Shown: one piece after another, positions 9,519-16,950 of the stretch
How the letters are laid out: every line of letters begins with the position of its first letter
Position numbering within the stretch: the stretch's first letter is position 1
Assembly (NCBI RefSeq): GCF_003726035.1
Contig: NZ_QICD01000014.1
Location: 1 to 64,000, forward strand
DNA from: Paraeggerthella hongkongensis
Lineage (GTDB): Bacteria; Actinomycetota; Coriobacteriia; Coriobacteriales; Eggerthellaceae
Reading direction: 5' to 3'
Length of the DNA: 64,000 bases
The notes under the pieces: model-generated
The model's database searches: none
Told to the model about the DNA's origin: nothing
The model's input: the letters and a program-made list of their open reading frames with translations, nothing else
Position numbers and translations under genes: made by a program

Positions 9519-10631
9519 CTACGCGCCCGCGCTGCCCGCATCGTCAAGCTGACCCACGGGAGGCAGGTAGTAGAACCCGTCGTCTGGAACCTTGCCGCCA
9601 ATCGAGTCGGGGTTCGAGCGGTACAGCTCCTCGAGAAAGCCCGAAAGCGCCGTGCGCATGTCGGTTCCCGTCAAGCTCACCATGCTGATCTGGGGCATAG
9701 CGTCCAGCGCCACGGCGTTGTTCAGAAACGTCCCCAGCTCCTCTTGCAGGGCGGCCGCGGCCGACATGTTCTCGAGCGACCACGCCACCGATTGTCCCGC
9801 CATCCGCAGGTACTCGATCACGGCTTGCTCGTGCTCTTCGAGAAACTTCCGGTTCACGATCGTGGTCGTGGTAACGGCCTGGCTCCCCGTGTCGGCAAAC
9901 GCCGCATCCCATTCCTTGGTGATGTCGATAGGCGCGTACAGGGGGTCCACCATGAGCTTCGAAAGCGACACGAACGGCTGCGGAAGGATGGCCGCGCAGT
10001 TCGGTTCGTCCTGCAAAAGGTTCAGCACTTCGAACGGCGACGACTTGAACTCAAGGTTGAACGACCCCGCCTTGCCCATCTTGCCCAGCAACGCCTCGAT
10101 CGTGTACTCGGGCGTGCCGCCTTCGCCGTAGCTGTACACCGTGCGACCCGCAAGGTCTTCCACGGCAGCCACCGACGGATCGGTGGTGATGCCGTAGAGC
10201 ACGCCCAGGTTGTTGACGCTTATGACCTGGTAGTCGTTCTTTAGCTCCTTGTTGTTGTACAGGATGGGGCCGATATTGGACGGCAGCGTGCACATATCGT
10301 AGCTGCCCTGGTTGAACGCGGCGGAAAGGCCCACGTAGTCCACGCCGCTCAGCTCGAACTGGAAGTCGTTGAACGTCTTGCCGGCTCGCGCCGCCACGAT
10401 GAACTGCGAAAGGCCCATGGATGGCGGGCCCATGATCAAGCCGACGCGCGCAGTGCACGCATCGGGGCTGCCCATGAGCTCGCGGCTTTCGGGCTGCGCA
10501 ACCAGGTCGACCGTGCCGAGCGCCGCATCGCCTTGATCGGGGCCGCCCGACGAACAGCCCGCCAAACCCACGGCCGCCGTTGCTACGGCCGTGCTCGCAA
10601 ACGCGCAGAACGCGCGTCTTGTCAGATTCAT
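9519..10631 (-). CDS. Substrate-binding lipoprotein, NMT1/SsuA-like
   Basis: A 370-residue exported binding protein. The N-terminus MNLTRRAFCAFASTAVATAA carries a twin-arginine-like RR, and a lipobox LAGC places the lipidated cysteine at residue 26. The mature part has the two-lobed NMT1/SsuA organisation (LIMGPPSMGLSQFIVAARAG near the start). I chose the ATG at 10631 because GAGGTAGGC precedes it at good spacing; a TTG at 10661 would extend the frame by 10 codons. It is first in the ABC-importer/activase operon and directly follows the large surface protein, suggesting that the surface proteins hand over the ligand. The ligand is unknown. Confidence 0.85.
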   Translation of the reverse strand: MNLTRRAFCAFASTAVATAAVGLAGCSSGGPDQGDAALGTVDLVAQPESRELMGSPDACTARVGLIMGPPSMGLSQFIVAARAGKTFNDFQFELSGVDYVGLSAAFNQGSYDMCTLPSNIGPILYNNKELKNDYQVISVNNLGVLYGITTDPSVAAVEDLAGRTVYSYGEGGTPEYTIEALLGKMGKAGSFNLEFKSSPFEVLNLLQDEPNCAAILPQPFVSLSKLMVDPLYAPIDITKEWDAAFADTGSQAVTTTTIVNRKFLEEHEQAVIEYLRMAGQSVAWSLENMSAAAALQEELGTFLNNAVALDAMPQISMVSLTGTDMRTALSGFLEELYRSNPDSIGGKVPDDGFYYLPPVGQLDDAGSAGA

Positions 10632-10671
10632 GCCTACCTCGTTTCCGGGTCGTTCCTTCAAATAAAGAGCT

Positions 10672-10711
10672 GCGAGCCCGTCCGCACGACGCGACTGGCG
10701 GACGGGCTCGC
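10672..10711 (-). terminator. Terminator or attenuator after the large surface protein gene
   Basis: A perfect 14-base stem (GCGAGCCCGTCCGC, 10672-10685, with its complement at 10698-10711) is followed on the minus strand by the T-rich CTCTTTATTTG. Only 40 bases separate it from the ATG of the binding protein, and I see no promoter in them. Partial read-through would give lower expression of the transporter and activase genes than of the surface proteins. Confidence 0.75.
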
Positions 10712-10726
10712 ATTCAGTCGTGCACG

Positions 10727-13700
10727 CTAGAAGCGGGCCTTAGCCTTCGAAGGCACGCGCTTCCTGCGGTAGGCGAACGTGCCCGCCGCCGCTCCGGCCA
10801 CGGCCAACGTGGCCAGCGCGCCCAAACCGATCACAAGAGCCGGATCGCCGGTCGAAGCGCTGTCGGATTCGGCTTGCGCCGGGTTCGACTTCGTCGCAAC
10901 GCCCTTGGCCTTGGCGCGCGCAGCCTTGTCCTCGGCCGCAGCCAGAGCTTCGGCGGTAGCCTTTTCGGCATTGGCCGCCGCATCGCCCGACGCCGAGCCG
11001 TTCATCACGGCCAGGGCCGCAGCGGGAATCGAGCCGCCGCCCGAAGCGGGCACGCCGGAGAGGTTCATTTGGAACGTAGCCGGATACGTATGGTTGCGCT
11101 CGCCGCCGAAGATGGATCCGCCGATAGCCATGGCCATATCCCCGATGGTAACGTCCACCGTGCACGATCGCGAGACCACCGAAGCGGCGTCTTCCAGCAC
11201 GCCCAGGTCGACCGTGATCGAAGACAGGCCGCCGCCGTTCGAGCTGGAGTCCACGATACGCAAGCCGCTGATGGCGTTCACCGTCATGATCCTCGACTGA
11301 ATGACGATGGGAACCTGCACCGCAGCGCGCCCGGCAACATCGACGGTCAGGACGGCGTTGCGCGCCACCGGGTTCATGGGCGGGAAATCCCCGCTGGTCA
11401 GATGCGGATTCAACGGAAGCCCCGTATCTTGCCTGCTCAGCCAGATATTGGCGGACACCGTGTAGGTGCCGGCAGCCAGCGTGCCGCGCCGAACGTCCCC
11501 GCTGCTGGCAGCGTTGCCCGAGCCGCTGCTCGCGCTGCCGGAGCCGCCCGCGCTTGCGGATCCGCCGCCATTGCCGGAGGATTCCCCAGCAGAGCCCGCC
11601 CCGCCGGAACCGCCTCCTGCAGAGCCTCCGTTGTCGCCCGGAACGGCCAGGTCAGTGCTGTCGGACAGCTTCACGGCGCTGGCGTAGTCCACGGCCAGCG
11701 ACAGGCCCCACGTTTTATCCAGGCGCAAGGGAGCTGCATACACGTGGCTCCCGGGAAACGTCAAGACGGGATCGTTGCCGTCCAGCTTGACAACGGCTTT
11801 GACGATGCGGCCCTGTGCGTTGGCGCCGTACGGCTTGCCGTCGCGCTCGATGCCGAGCACCTGCGCGCCGCTCGCCGGCGTTCCGAAATCGATCAGGGTG
11901 AACGCCGGATTCGGCAGCTCCAGTTCGAGCAGCTTCGTACCGTCCTCCTTGACCACGAGTTTCGCGTTGTCGGACATCGGGTCGGTGGGAATCCCGAAGT
12001 TCGGGCTTCCCTCGGGCTCCATTGGATTCTTGGGATTGGTCATGTAGGCCGTCAGATGCAAAATGTCGTTTTCAGACGAGGGGACGAACAGGTTCGCCGT
12101 CACCGCGTACGTGCCGGGCGCAAGCGCCGGAGCCTGCGCTTCGGCAACCGTCAGCACGCCGCTGCGGTAGGAAAACGCGTAGTTCGCAGCCGCGCCGCCC
12201 ACAGGCGTCAGGCTGTACGCTGCACCCGCTTCCAAAGACGTCGGGGCGGAAACCGTCGGCGCGGCGAAGCCCTTCGCTGAGGCCGCCGTCTCCCCGTTCA
12301 CGAACCCGGACACGTCCACGGACAGTCGCGGAGCCTCGTTCGCAGCGACCGTTTCACTGCGGTACGCGGCGGTCAGCTGCGCTTTCCCGATGGTCCATGC
12401 AAGCGTCGCAGCGCCCTTCGACCCGTCCGCCCACGTATAGCCGTCCTCGAGCGTGACCAGCGCGGTATAGGAGCCGGCATCAACGGCCGAACCTGTCAGG
12501 GAAACGCGATAGCCTTCGCCCGGAGCGACGCCTGTTTGCTCCTGCCCGTTGTACACCAGGCCCTGGGCAGGGATCGGCTTCTCGATCTTCGCAGGAGCCT
12601 CGGCCACCGCCACGTAGTACGCCACGTTTTCCGAGTTCATCCAGTCCTTGTGCCCGTTTAGAAGGTACGCGCCGTTGAGCAACCTGCCGTCCAGCCCGTC
12701 AAGGTTCGCAACGGCGTTGCCGTCAACGGGAAGGATGTCGAAGAACGCCGTGCCGCCGCCGATAGCCACGTCGACCTTGGTCGCGCTGGTCAGCTTGTCC
12801 GCCGTTCCTTCCACCAGATAGATCGCCACGTTCTTGCCGCTTACCGGAAGCGTACCGCTCAAGCCGCAGTTGCCGTTGCCGACTGTCGACACGAACCCGG
12901 CCGCCAGGGGCACTCGATTGCCGTCCTTAGGAGTCATGTCGACATGAAGCCCCATCGCGTACAGGCCCTCGATGACGGGATCGCTGAAGCCGGACGACTC
13001 TTTCACCAGCTCCAACGCCTGATCGACCGCGGCTCCGTCATGCGCGCGAGCGCCCACGACGCCCACGAACCCCAAGAACCCGGTTTCGTACAAACCCGAC
13101 AAGACTTCTTCTTTGTCCATGTCCGGCACGCCGTTGTTCACGGCTTCGTTGTAACCGTTGGTCACCCACGTTGCCGACGTGCCCGAAGCACCGTCGGCGT
13201 ACGTGTACGACCGAAGCCACCGAACGGTCGCCTCTCCCGGAGCCGAAGTCACCACGAACGATCCCAGCCGCGCGCTGTCGAACGTCAGGGAGCCGTCCGC
13301 CTGCGCAGCCGGAAGAGCAGTCAGGGATGCGCCCTTGTGCAAGAACACCTCGGAACCGCTTTCGCCCGGCAGCGAAACGGAGAACTTCACCTTGTCGTCA
13401 ACCGCAATGTCCGCGCCGCCCGAAATCAGGCGCACGTCCAGCAAGCTGAAGTCGGGAGCCTTCTGATACTGCCGACCGAGCGCGGGCTTCACCGCCGAGC
13501 GGCGTCCTTCGTCTTCGACGAGCTGCGCCGAAAGCTCGGCGGATTGGATCGATTCGAACGCCGACGAACCCTCCTCCACGTTTACCGTCACCGACACGCG
13601 CGCCTCGTCGTCAACGAACGTCTTCGAGAAATCTCCCTCGACAACGCGCACGGCATTGGCAAGATCAACCGTCAAGTCCAGGTCGATGTTGAACGACTTT

Positions 13701-14656
13701 CTCAACGTGGTGGCGTACTCCGTGCAGCCCTGGAGCGTGTACGTTCCGCTCCAGTCCTTCAACTCCACCGTAACCGTGGAAATGCGCGACGTGATGCCGG
13801 CGCTGGCCAGATCGTCGTTGTACTGGCTGTCGTCGCTTTTCAGCTCGATGGGAACCCGCGTGGCCTCCACCACGGAAGCACTGGGGGAAGACCCTGCGAC
13901 TTGCACCGTGAACACGGGGTTGATCAGCGTAAACGTGAGCGTTCTGGTTCCGTCGGCCGCCACGACCAACGTGCTGCCGTTCGTCACGGCCGCAGCAGGA
14001 ACGCCCATCTGGCCGCCGATTCCTTCAGGGTTCGCGGGATTGGTCGCATACCCGCGAATGCCCATCGGCGTCATCATGGACACGTTGGCGGAAACCGTAT
14101 AGGTTCCCGCGGCAAGCTCGGCGCTGCTCGCGCCCTGAGGGGCAACGTAGCCTTCGCCTTGCGCGCTGCCGAGCGCGGCCCGCGACGGTTCGGAGCCTTC
14201 GCCCTGCGGCTCCGCCTGCTCGCCGGAAGCACTGCCTTCGACGACGGCAAGGTTCGCACCCCCTTCACGGGATTCGCCTTCCGCGCTTGTCGATGCCGGC
14301 TTTTCGACGGCGTCCGGCGCGCGCTCTGCAGAAGAAGACGCAGCCTCCTTCGCAGATGCGTTCCCGTCCGGCGACTCAACCCGGTCGAGCGACCTGCGCG
14401 CCGCATCGTCCGCTTCCCCGCTGCGCTCCGCAAGCGGCGCCGCAGCCGCGTCTTCGCCCTCGCCGCCAGGGACGCCGCCTTCGGCAGCGTCGGCAGCCTC
14501 TGCGCCTTGCGCATGCGCCGGCGCGTCAGCCAGTCCGAGCGCAGATGCGTACGCAAAACCGGCCGGCGTCTGCGACAAAACCAACACAGCGACCAAGAGC
14601 ACGGCAAGAACGGCGCCCGCAAGCGAATCGCTTGCTCTGTTCACCTTGTTCTTCAT
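10727..14656 (-). CDS. Large membrane-anchored surface protein with three NEAT/Shp-like domains
   Basis: A 1309-residue cell-surface protein. A signal peptide (about 1-45) leads into a low-complexity Ala/Glu/Ser stretch (to about 180). A domain beginning AGTYTVSANV occurs at about 181-333, and again at about 846-995 (PGTYAVTANLF) and 1063-1199 (AGTYTVSANIW). The same domain makes up the small protein at 14809-15441. Its GTYTV opening, asparagine/proline-rich loop and LTV-DG-L strands recall haem-binding NEAT/Shp domains; this is a tentative fold guess. Two MBG-type Ig-like repeats lie at about 690-840. A membrane helix and basic tail (YRRKRVPSKAKARF) close the chain. SASTGD before the helix is only a weak sortase-like motif. 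GAGGAATGAAACC supports the ATG at 14656. Confidence 0.8.
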   Translation of the reverse strand: MKNKVNRASDSLAGAVLAVLLVAVLVLSQTPAGFAYASALGLADAPAHAQGAEAADAAEGGVPGGEGEDAAAAPLAERSGEADDAARRSLDRVESPDGNASAKEAASSSAERAPDAVEKPASTSAEGESREGGANLAVVEGSASGEQAEPQGEGSEPSRAALGSAQGEGYVAPQGASSAELAAGTYTVSANVSMMTPMGIRGYATNPANPEGIGGQMGVPAAAVTNGSTLVVAADGTRTLTFTLINPVFTVQVAGSSPSASVVEATRVPIELKSDDSQYNDDLASAGITSRISTVTVELKDWSGTYTLQGCTEYATTLRKSFNIDLDLTVDLANAVRVVEGDFSKTFVDDEARVSVTVNVEEGSSAFESIQSAELSAQLVEDEGRRSAVKPALGRQYQKAPDFSLLDVRLISGGADIAVDDKVKFSVSLPGESGSEVFLHKGASLTALPAAQADGSLTFDSARLGSFVVTSAPGEATVRWLRSYTYADGASGTSATWVTNGYNEAVNNGVPDMDKEEVLSGLYETGFLGFVGVVGARAHDGAAVDQALELVKESSGFSDPVIEGLYAMGLHVDMTPKDGNRVPLAAGFVSTVGNGNCGLSGTLPVSGKNVAIYLVEGTADKLTSATKVDVAIGGGTAFFDILPVDGNAVANLDGLDGRLLNGAYLLNGHKDWMNSENVAYYVAVAEAPAKIEKPIPAQGLVYNGQEQTGVAPGEGYRVSLTGSAVDAGSYTALVTLEDGYTWADGSKGAATLAWTIGKAQLTAAYRSETVAANEAPRLSVDVSGFVNGETAASAKGFAAPTVSAPTSLEAGAAYSLTPVGGAAANYAFSYRSGVLTVAEAQAPALAPGTYAVTANLFVPSSENDILHLTAYMTNPKNPMEPEGSPNFGIPTDPMSDNAKLVVKEDGTKLLELELPNPAFTLIDFGTPASGAQVLGIERDGKPYGANAQGRIVKAVVKLDGNDPVLTFPGSHVYAAPLRLDKTWGLSLAVDYASAVKLSDSTDLAVPGDNGGSAGGGSGGAGSAGESSGNGGGSASAGGSGSASSGSGNAASSGDVRRGTLAAGTYTVSANIWLSRQDTGLPLNPHLTSGDFPPMNPVARNAVLTVDVAGRAAVQVPIVIQSRIMTVNAISGLRIVDSSSNGGGLSSITVDLGVLEDAASVVSRSCTVDVTIGDMAMAIGGSIFGGERNHTYPATFQMNLSGVPASGGGSIPAAALAVMNGSASGDAAANAEKATAEALAAAEDKAARAKAKGVATKSNPAQAESDSASTGDPALVIGLGALATLAVAGAAAGTFAYRRKRVPSKAKARF

Positions 14657-14757
14657 GGTTTCATTCCTCGTTTCTGTTTCATGCAACGTGCGATCAACCG
14701 CGATGCAGGCCGTTCGCGCAGCGCCTCCAGCGCCAAGCGCACCTGCCACGGAACCTC

Positions 14758-14793
14758 GAAAAGCCGGCTGCCGCAGATGCAGCAGCCGGCTTC
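14758..14793 (-). terminator. Terminator between the two surface protein genes
   Basis: On the minus strand a GAAGCCGGCTGC / GCAGCCGGCTTTTC stem-loop ends in CTTTTCG. It follows the stop of the small surface protein (14809) and precedes the large surface protein gene. Confidence 0.7.
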
Positions 14794-14808
14794 AGCGCAT
14801 AGGGAACG

Positions 14809-15441
14809 TTACGCAGCGCCCAAATCGGCAACAAGATGCAGATCCCAAGTCTTGCGTCCCTTGTACAGGGGAAACGATGCGTACTCAGCCGAAGGGCTGA
14901 ACGTCGCGACCGCCGAGCCGCCGGCGAAGTTCGTCACGTCGAACGTTAGCGAGACAACACGCTCGTCGTAAGGAGAAGACCACAGGAAGTTCGGCATGAC
15001 CCACTTCCCCATCTTCTTCTCGGTGATGCGCACCAGGCCGTCTTGCGAGGCCGAAGCGATCTCCAATACGCCGAACGAGCTGTTCACAATGGGTACGGTC
15101 AAGAGTTTCGCACCGCCCTCGGCCACCACGAGCGTCGCATTGTTCGCAACGGGCGAAGTGGGCTTGTTGAAGGGCGGGTTTCCCGGATTCGTGACGTACG
15201 CGTTCTTGCCGATAGGCGAATCGCGCTTGTCCACGTACAAGTTCGCCGTCACCGTGTAAGTGCCCGGTGCCGCATAAGCGCCCGACAGCGGCGCCGCGCT
15301 TGCCGCAAACGCCTTGCTCGCGTTGATGTTTGGCAGCGCCACGCCCGCCGCCGCTGCGACAACGGCGGCGCCTGCTGCCGCCTTGAGGAAGTCGCGGCGT
15401 GACAAGGACGCATCCTGCATGCCTTCGCGTATCTCGGTCAT
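14809..15441 (-). CDS. Tat-exported single-domain surface protein, NEAT/Shp-like (tentative)
   Basis: The 210-residue protein opens with a twin-arginine signal (SRRDFLKAAAGAAVVAAAAG, about residues 14-33) and carries one copy of the domain that occurs three times in the next gene. It starts at APGTYTVTANLYV (near residue 61), includes YVTNPGNP and ATLVVAEGG, and ends with EYASFPLYKGRKTWDLHL. No anchor is visible, so it is probably secreted or loosely held. Tat export usually means folding, often with a cofactor, before export. It is first in the surface-protein/importer/activase block and has an iron-box-like palindrome about 110 bases upstream. Cofactor binding is inference. Confidence 0.75.
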   Translation of the reverse strand: MTEIREGMQDASLSRRDFLKAAAGAAVVAAAAGVALPNINASKAFAASAAPLSGAYAAPGTYTVTANLYVDKRDSPIGKNAYVTNPGNPPFNKPTSPVANNATLVVAEGGAKLLTVPIVNSSFGVLEIASASQDGLVRITEKKMGKWVMPNFLWSSPYDERVVSLTFDVTNFAGGSAVATFSPSAEYASFPLYKGRKTWDLHLVADLGAA

Positions 15442-15827
15442 GTTGCCTATCCTTTCACTGAACTGGCTCTATCGCTTCGCGTTCGCAAGCGGGCAGCATG
15501 CGCTCCGCCCGCTCCACGGGGGACCTTCATGCGCGGTTGCCGTATTTAATTAGCCAAGGCTAACTTCAGGGTATTTTAAAAGCTGCAAGGTCTCGCCCTG
15601 CAGCTCCATCGCGCCGCCCGACCGGAACCATCCCTCGGCGCAGCACGTCAACCCTCGCCCACCTGTTGTTGGCAGGCATTCGACAATCCGCATGAGCGCA
15701 GTATACGCAGTGCGAAATCCCCTTGTCAGTGATCTATGTTACCTTTGTATAACTTTTTTTGAGAAGGTATGCCCGCCAAGAATGGGCAAGGCGATTTGCA
15801 GCCGACGAGCTGGGGCCGCCACCCCCT
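15442..15827 (-). promoter_or_regulatory. Intergenic region with operator and promoter of the surface protein gene
   Basis: No gene is supported in these 386 bases. TTAGCCAAGGCTAAC at 15550-15564 contains a perfect palindrome (TTAGCC, AA, GGCTAA) resembling the centre of a DtxR/IdeR box. A minus-strand promoter with -10 TATACT (15700-15705) and -35 CTGACA (15724-15729), 18 bases apart, points at the surface protein gene. A further AT-rich palindrome, GTTACCTTTGTATAAC, lies near 15739-15754. Confidence 0.6.
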
Positions 15828-16487
15828 CTAGCGAGCTTGCCGCAGCACGCGAACCGTGCGACCGTCCACCTCGATGACGCCGTCATCCTGCATGACCTTG
15901 AGCTCGCGGATCAGCGACTTGTCCGCCACGCGCAGGCACGCCGCCCATTCCCTGCGTCCGAACGGAACGGTCACGCTCCCGTCCGCATTGCGCGGCAGCG
16001 TGTCCAGATACGCCAGAACGCGATCGGACAGGCGCGGCTCGCTCAAGACCGCAAGGCTGCGACTGAGGACCAGCACCTTCTTCGACATCTCGCTCATGAG
16101 GTTTCCATGCAAAGTCGATGCCCACGCATGGGAGCAGGCGCGAAGCCCGGCAGCGGGAATGCACAGCAGCACCGTGTCCTCAAGCGCGCGAATGTCAACG
16201 GGACAGCGCCGCAAAGACGAGGCGACGGCCTCGGCGAACGAATCGCCTGGGCCGAATAGGGACACGATGCGGTCCAGCCCGCCCTGCGGCAAAGAAGCTT
16301 GCACGCGGCCGGACACGACCACCGGGTAGAAATCAAGCCCGTCGCCCGCTCGGCGCACCAAGCTGCCGCCAGGGTACCGGCGCAGCATGCCCTTCGCATC
16401 CGCGATCAAAGACGCACGCTCTTCCATCGGTATGCCGGCAAACACGGGAGACTCGCTCAAAGGTCGCACGTCAATCGGATCCGCCAT
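15828..16487 (-). CDS. Crp/Fnr-family transcriptional regulator
   Basis: The 219-residue protein has an N-terminal cyclic-nucleotide-binding-like beta barrel (about 10-125), a long dimer helix and a C-terminal winged helix-turn-helix (about 165-215, with SLIRELKVMQDDGVIEV as the recognition region and wing). There is no N-terminal four-cysteine cluster as in FNR. Cysteines near residues 94, 109 and 117 lie in the sensor domain. AGGAGG lies 7 bases before the ATG. A -10 TATGAT (16555-16560) and an iron-box-like palindrome (16569-16584) lie upstream, so the regulator may itself be metal-controlled. Its effector and targets are not visible. Confidence 0.85.
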   Translation of the reverse strand: MADPIDVRPLSESPVFAGIPMEERASLIADAKGMLRRYPGGSLVRRAGDGLDFYPVVVSGRVQASLPQGGLDRIVSLFGPGDSFAEAVASSLRRCPVDIRALEDTVLLCIPAAGLRACSHAWASTLHGNLMSEMSKKVLVLSRSLAVLSEPRLSDRVLAYLDTLPRNADGSVTVPFGRREWAACLRVADKSLIRELKVMQDDGVIEVDGRTVRVLRQAR

Positions 16488-16670
16488 CTTTCGCCCTCCT
16501 TCACCACACGTTCAGCTTGCCTCGCCCCCCATCCGTTCATCATGTCCATGCTCCATCATACCTCAATTGTTAGCTAAAGGTTACTATTTTCGAAACATGC
16601 CGAATCGCAGCCGAGCAACAAGGGGTTCGAAGCGCGAACGGGTGCCCCTTCCCCGCGCGAACAGGACTTG

Positions 16671-16730
16671 CGCACGAAAACTCGCCCTCGCTGGCAGGTT
16701 TTGACGGTTTGGGGTCGTTTGATCCAACCG
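16671..16730 (+). repeat. Short palindromic repeat, copy 1
   Basis: Contains AAAACTCGCCCTCGCTGGC followed by AGGTTTTGACGG and GGGGTCGTT. The reverse complement of copy 2 matches over about 50-60 bases with scattered differences. The core is itself an imperfect hairpin (AAAACCTGCC / GGCGAGTTTT). Confidence 0.65.
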
Positions 16731-16815
16731 AGCGAGCACTCGCAAACGCACGGCGCAGCAACCCAGCTTCGTGACCAGGCAAAACGAAAAGCAAGCGAAG
16801 CGACGCCCGAAACAA

Positions 16816-16874
16816 CGCCCGACTCAACGACCCCTAAACGCAAAAACCTCCCAGCGAGGGCAGGTTTTTGCGCG
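16816..16874 (-). repeat. Short palindromic repeat, copy 2, inverted
   Basis: An inverted copy of the element at 16671-16730, with the core AAAACCTCCCAGCGAGGGCA then GGTTTTT. Placed 75 bases before the stop of the ECF ATPase gene on the opposite strand, it could also act as a terminator for that operon, since its hairpin is flanked by runs of T and A. Confidence 0.65.
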
Positions 16875-16950
16875 CAAGTCATCTCTATCACTATCGGCCG
16901 CAGCAAAACTCGGTGCTCGTCGCACGACGCGCCGAATCTTCCGCGCCCGA

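Larger units (their letters stand above)
16488..16950. promoter_or_regulatory. Intergenic region: regulator promoter, iron-box-like site and inverted repeat pair
   Basis: These 463 bases hold no supported gene. Next to the regulator are the -10 TATGAT (16555-16560, minus) and the palindrome GTTAGCTAAAGGTTAC (16569-16584). Beyond lie two inverted copies of a repeat of about 60 bases (16671-16730 and 16816-16874). The rest shows nothing I recognise. The downstream side ends at the stop of the ECF ATPase gene. Confidence 0.6.

Noticed and set aside
10727-14656. LPXTG sortase-anchored protein
   Set aside because: Only SASTGD precedes the C-terminal helix; no LPXTG or close variant is present, so sortase attachment is not claimed.
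12944-14971. 675-codon plus-strand open frame opposite the large surface protein
   Set aside because: Arg-rich shadow; the minus strand shows signal peptide, repeated domains and anchor.
15739-15754. Palindrome GTTACCTTTGTATAAC as an eighth iron box
   Set aside because: It lacks the GTTAG/CTAAC half-sites of the other sites and lies outside the likely promoter, so it is not counted.
16671-16874. CRISPR array
   Set aside because: Only two copies, in opposite orientation and with unrelated spacing; no cas genes.
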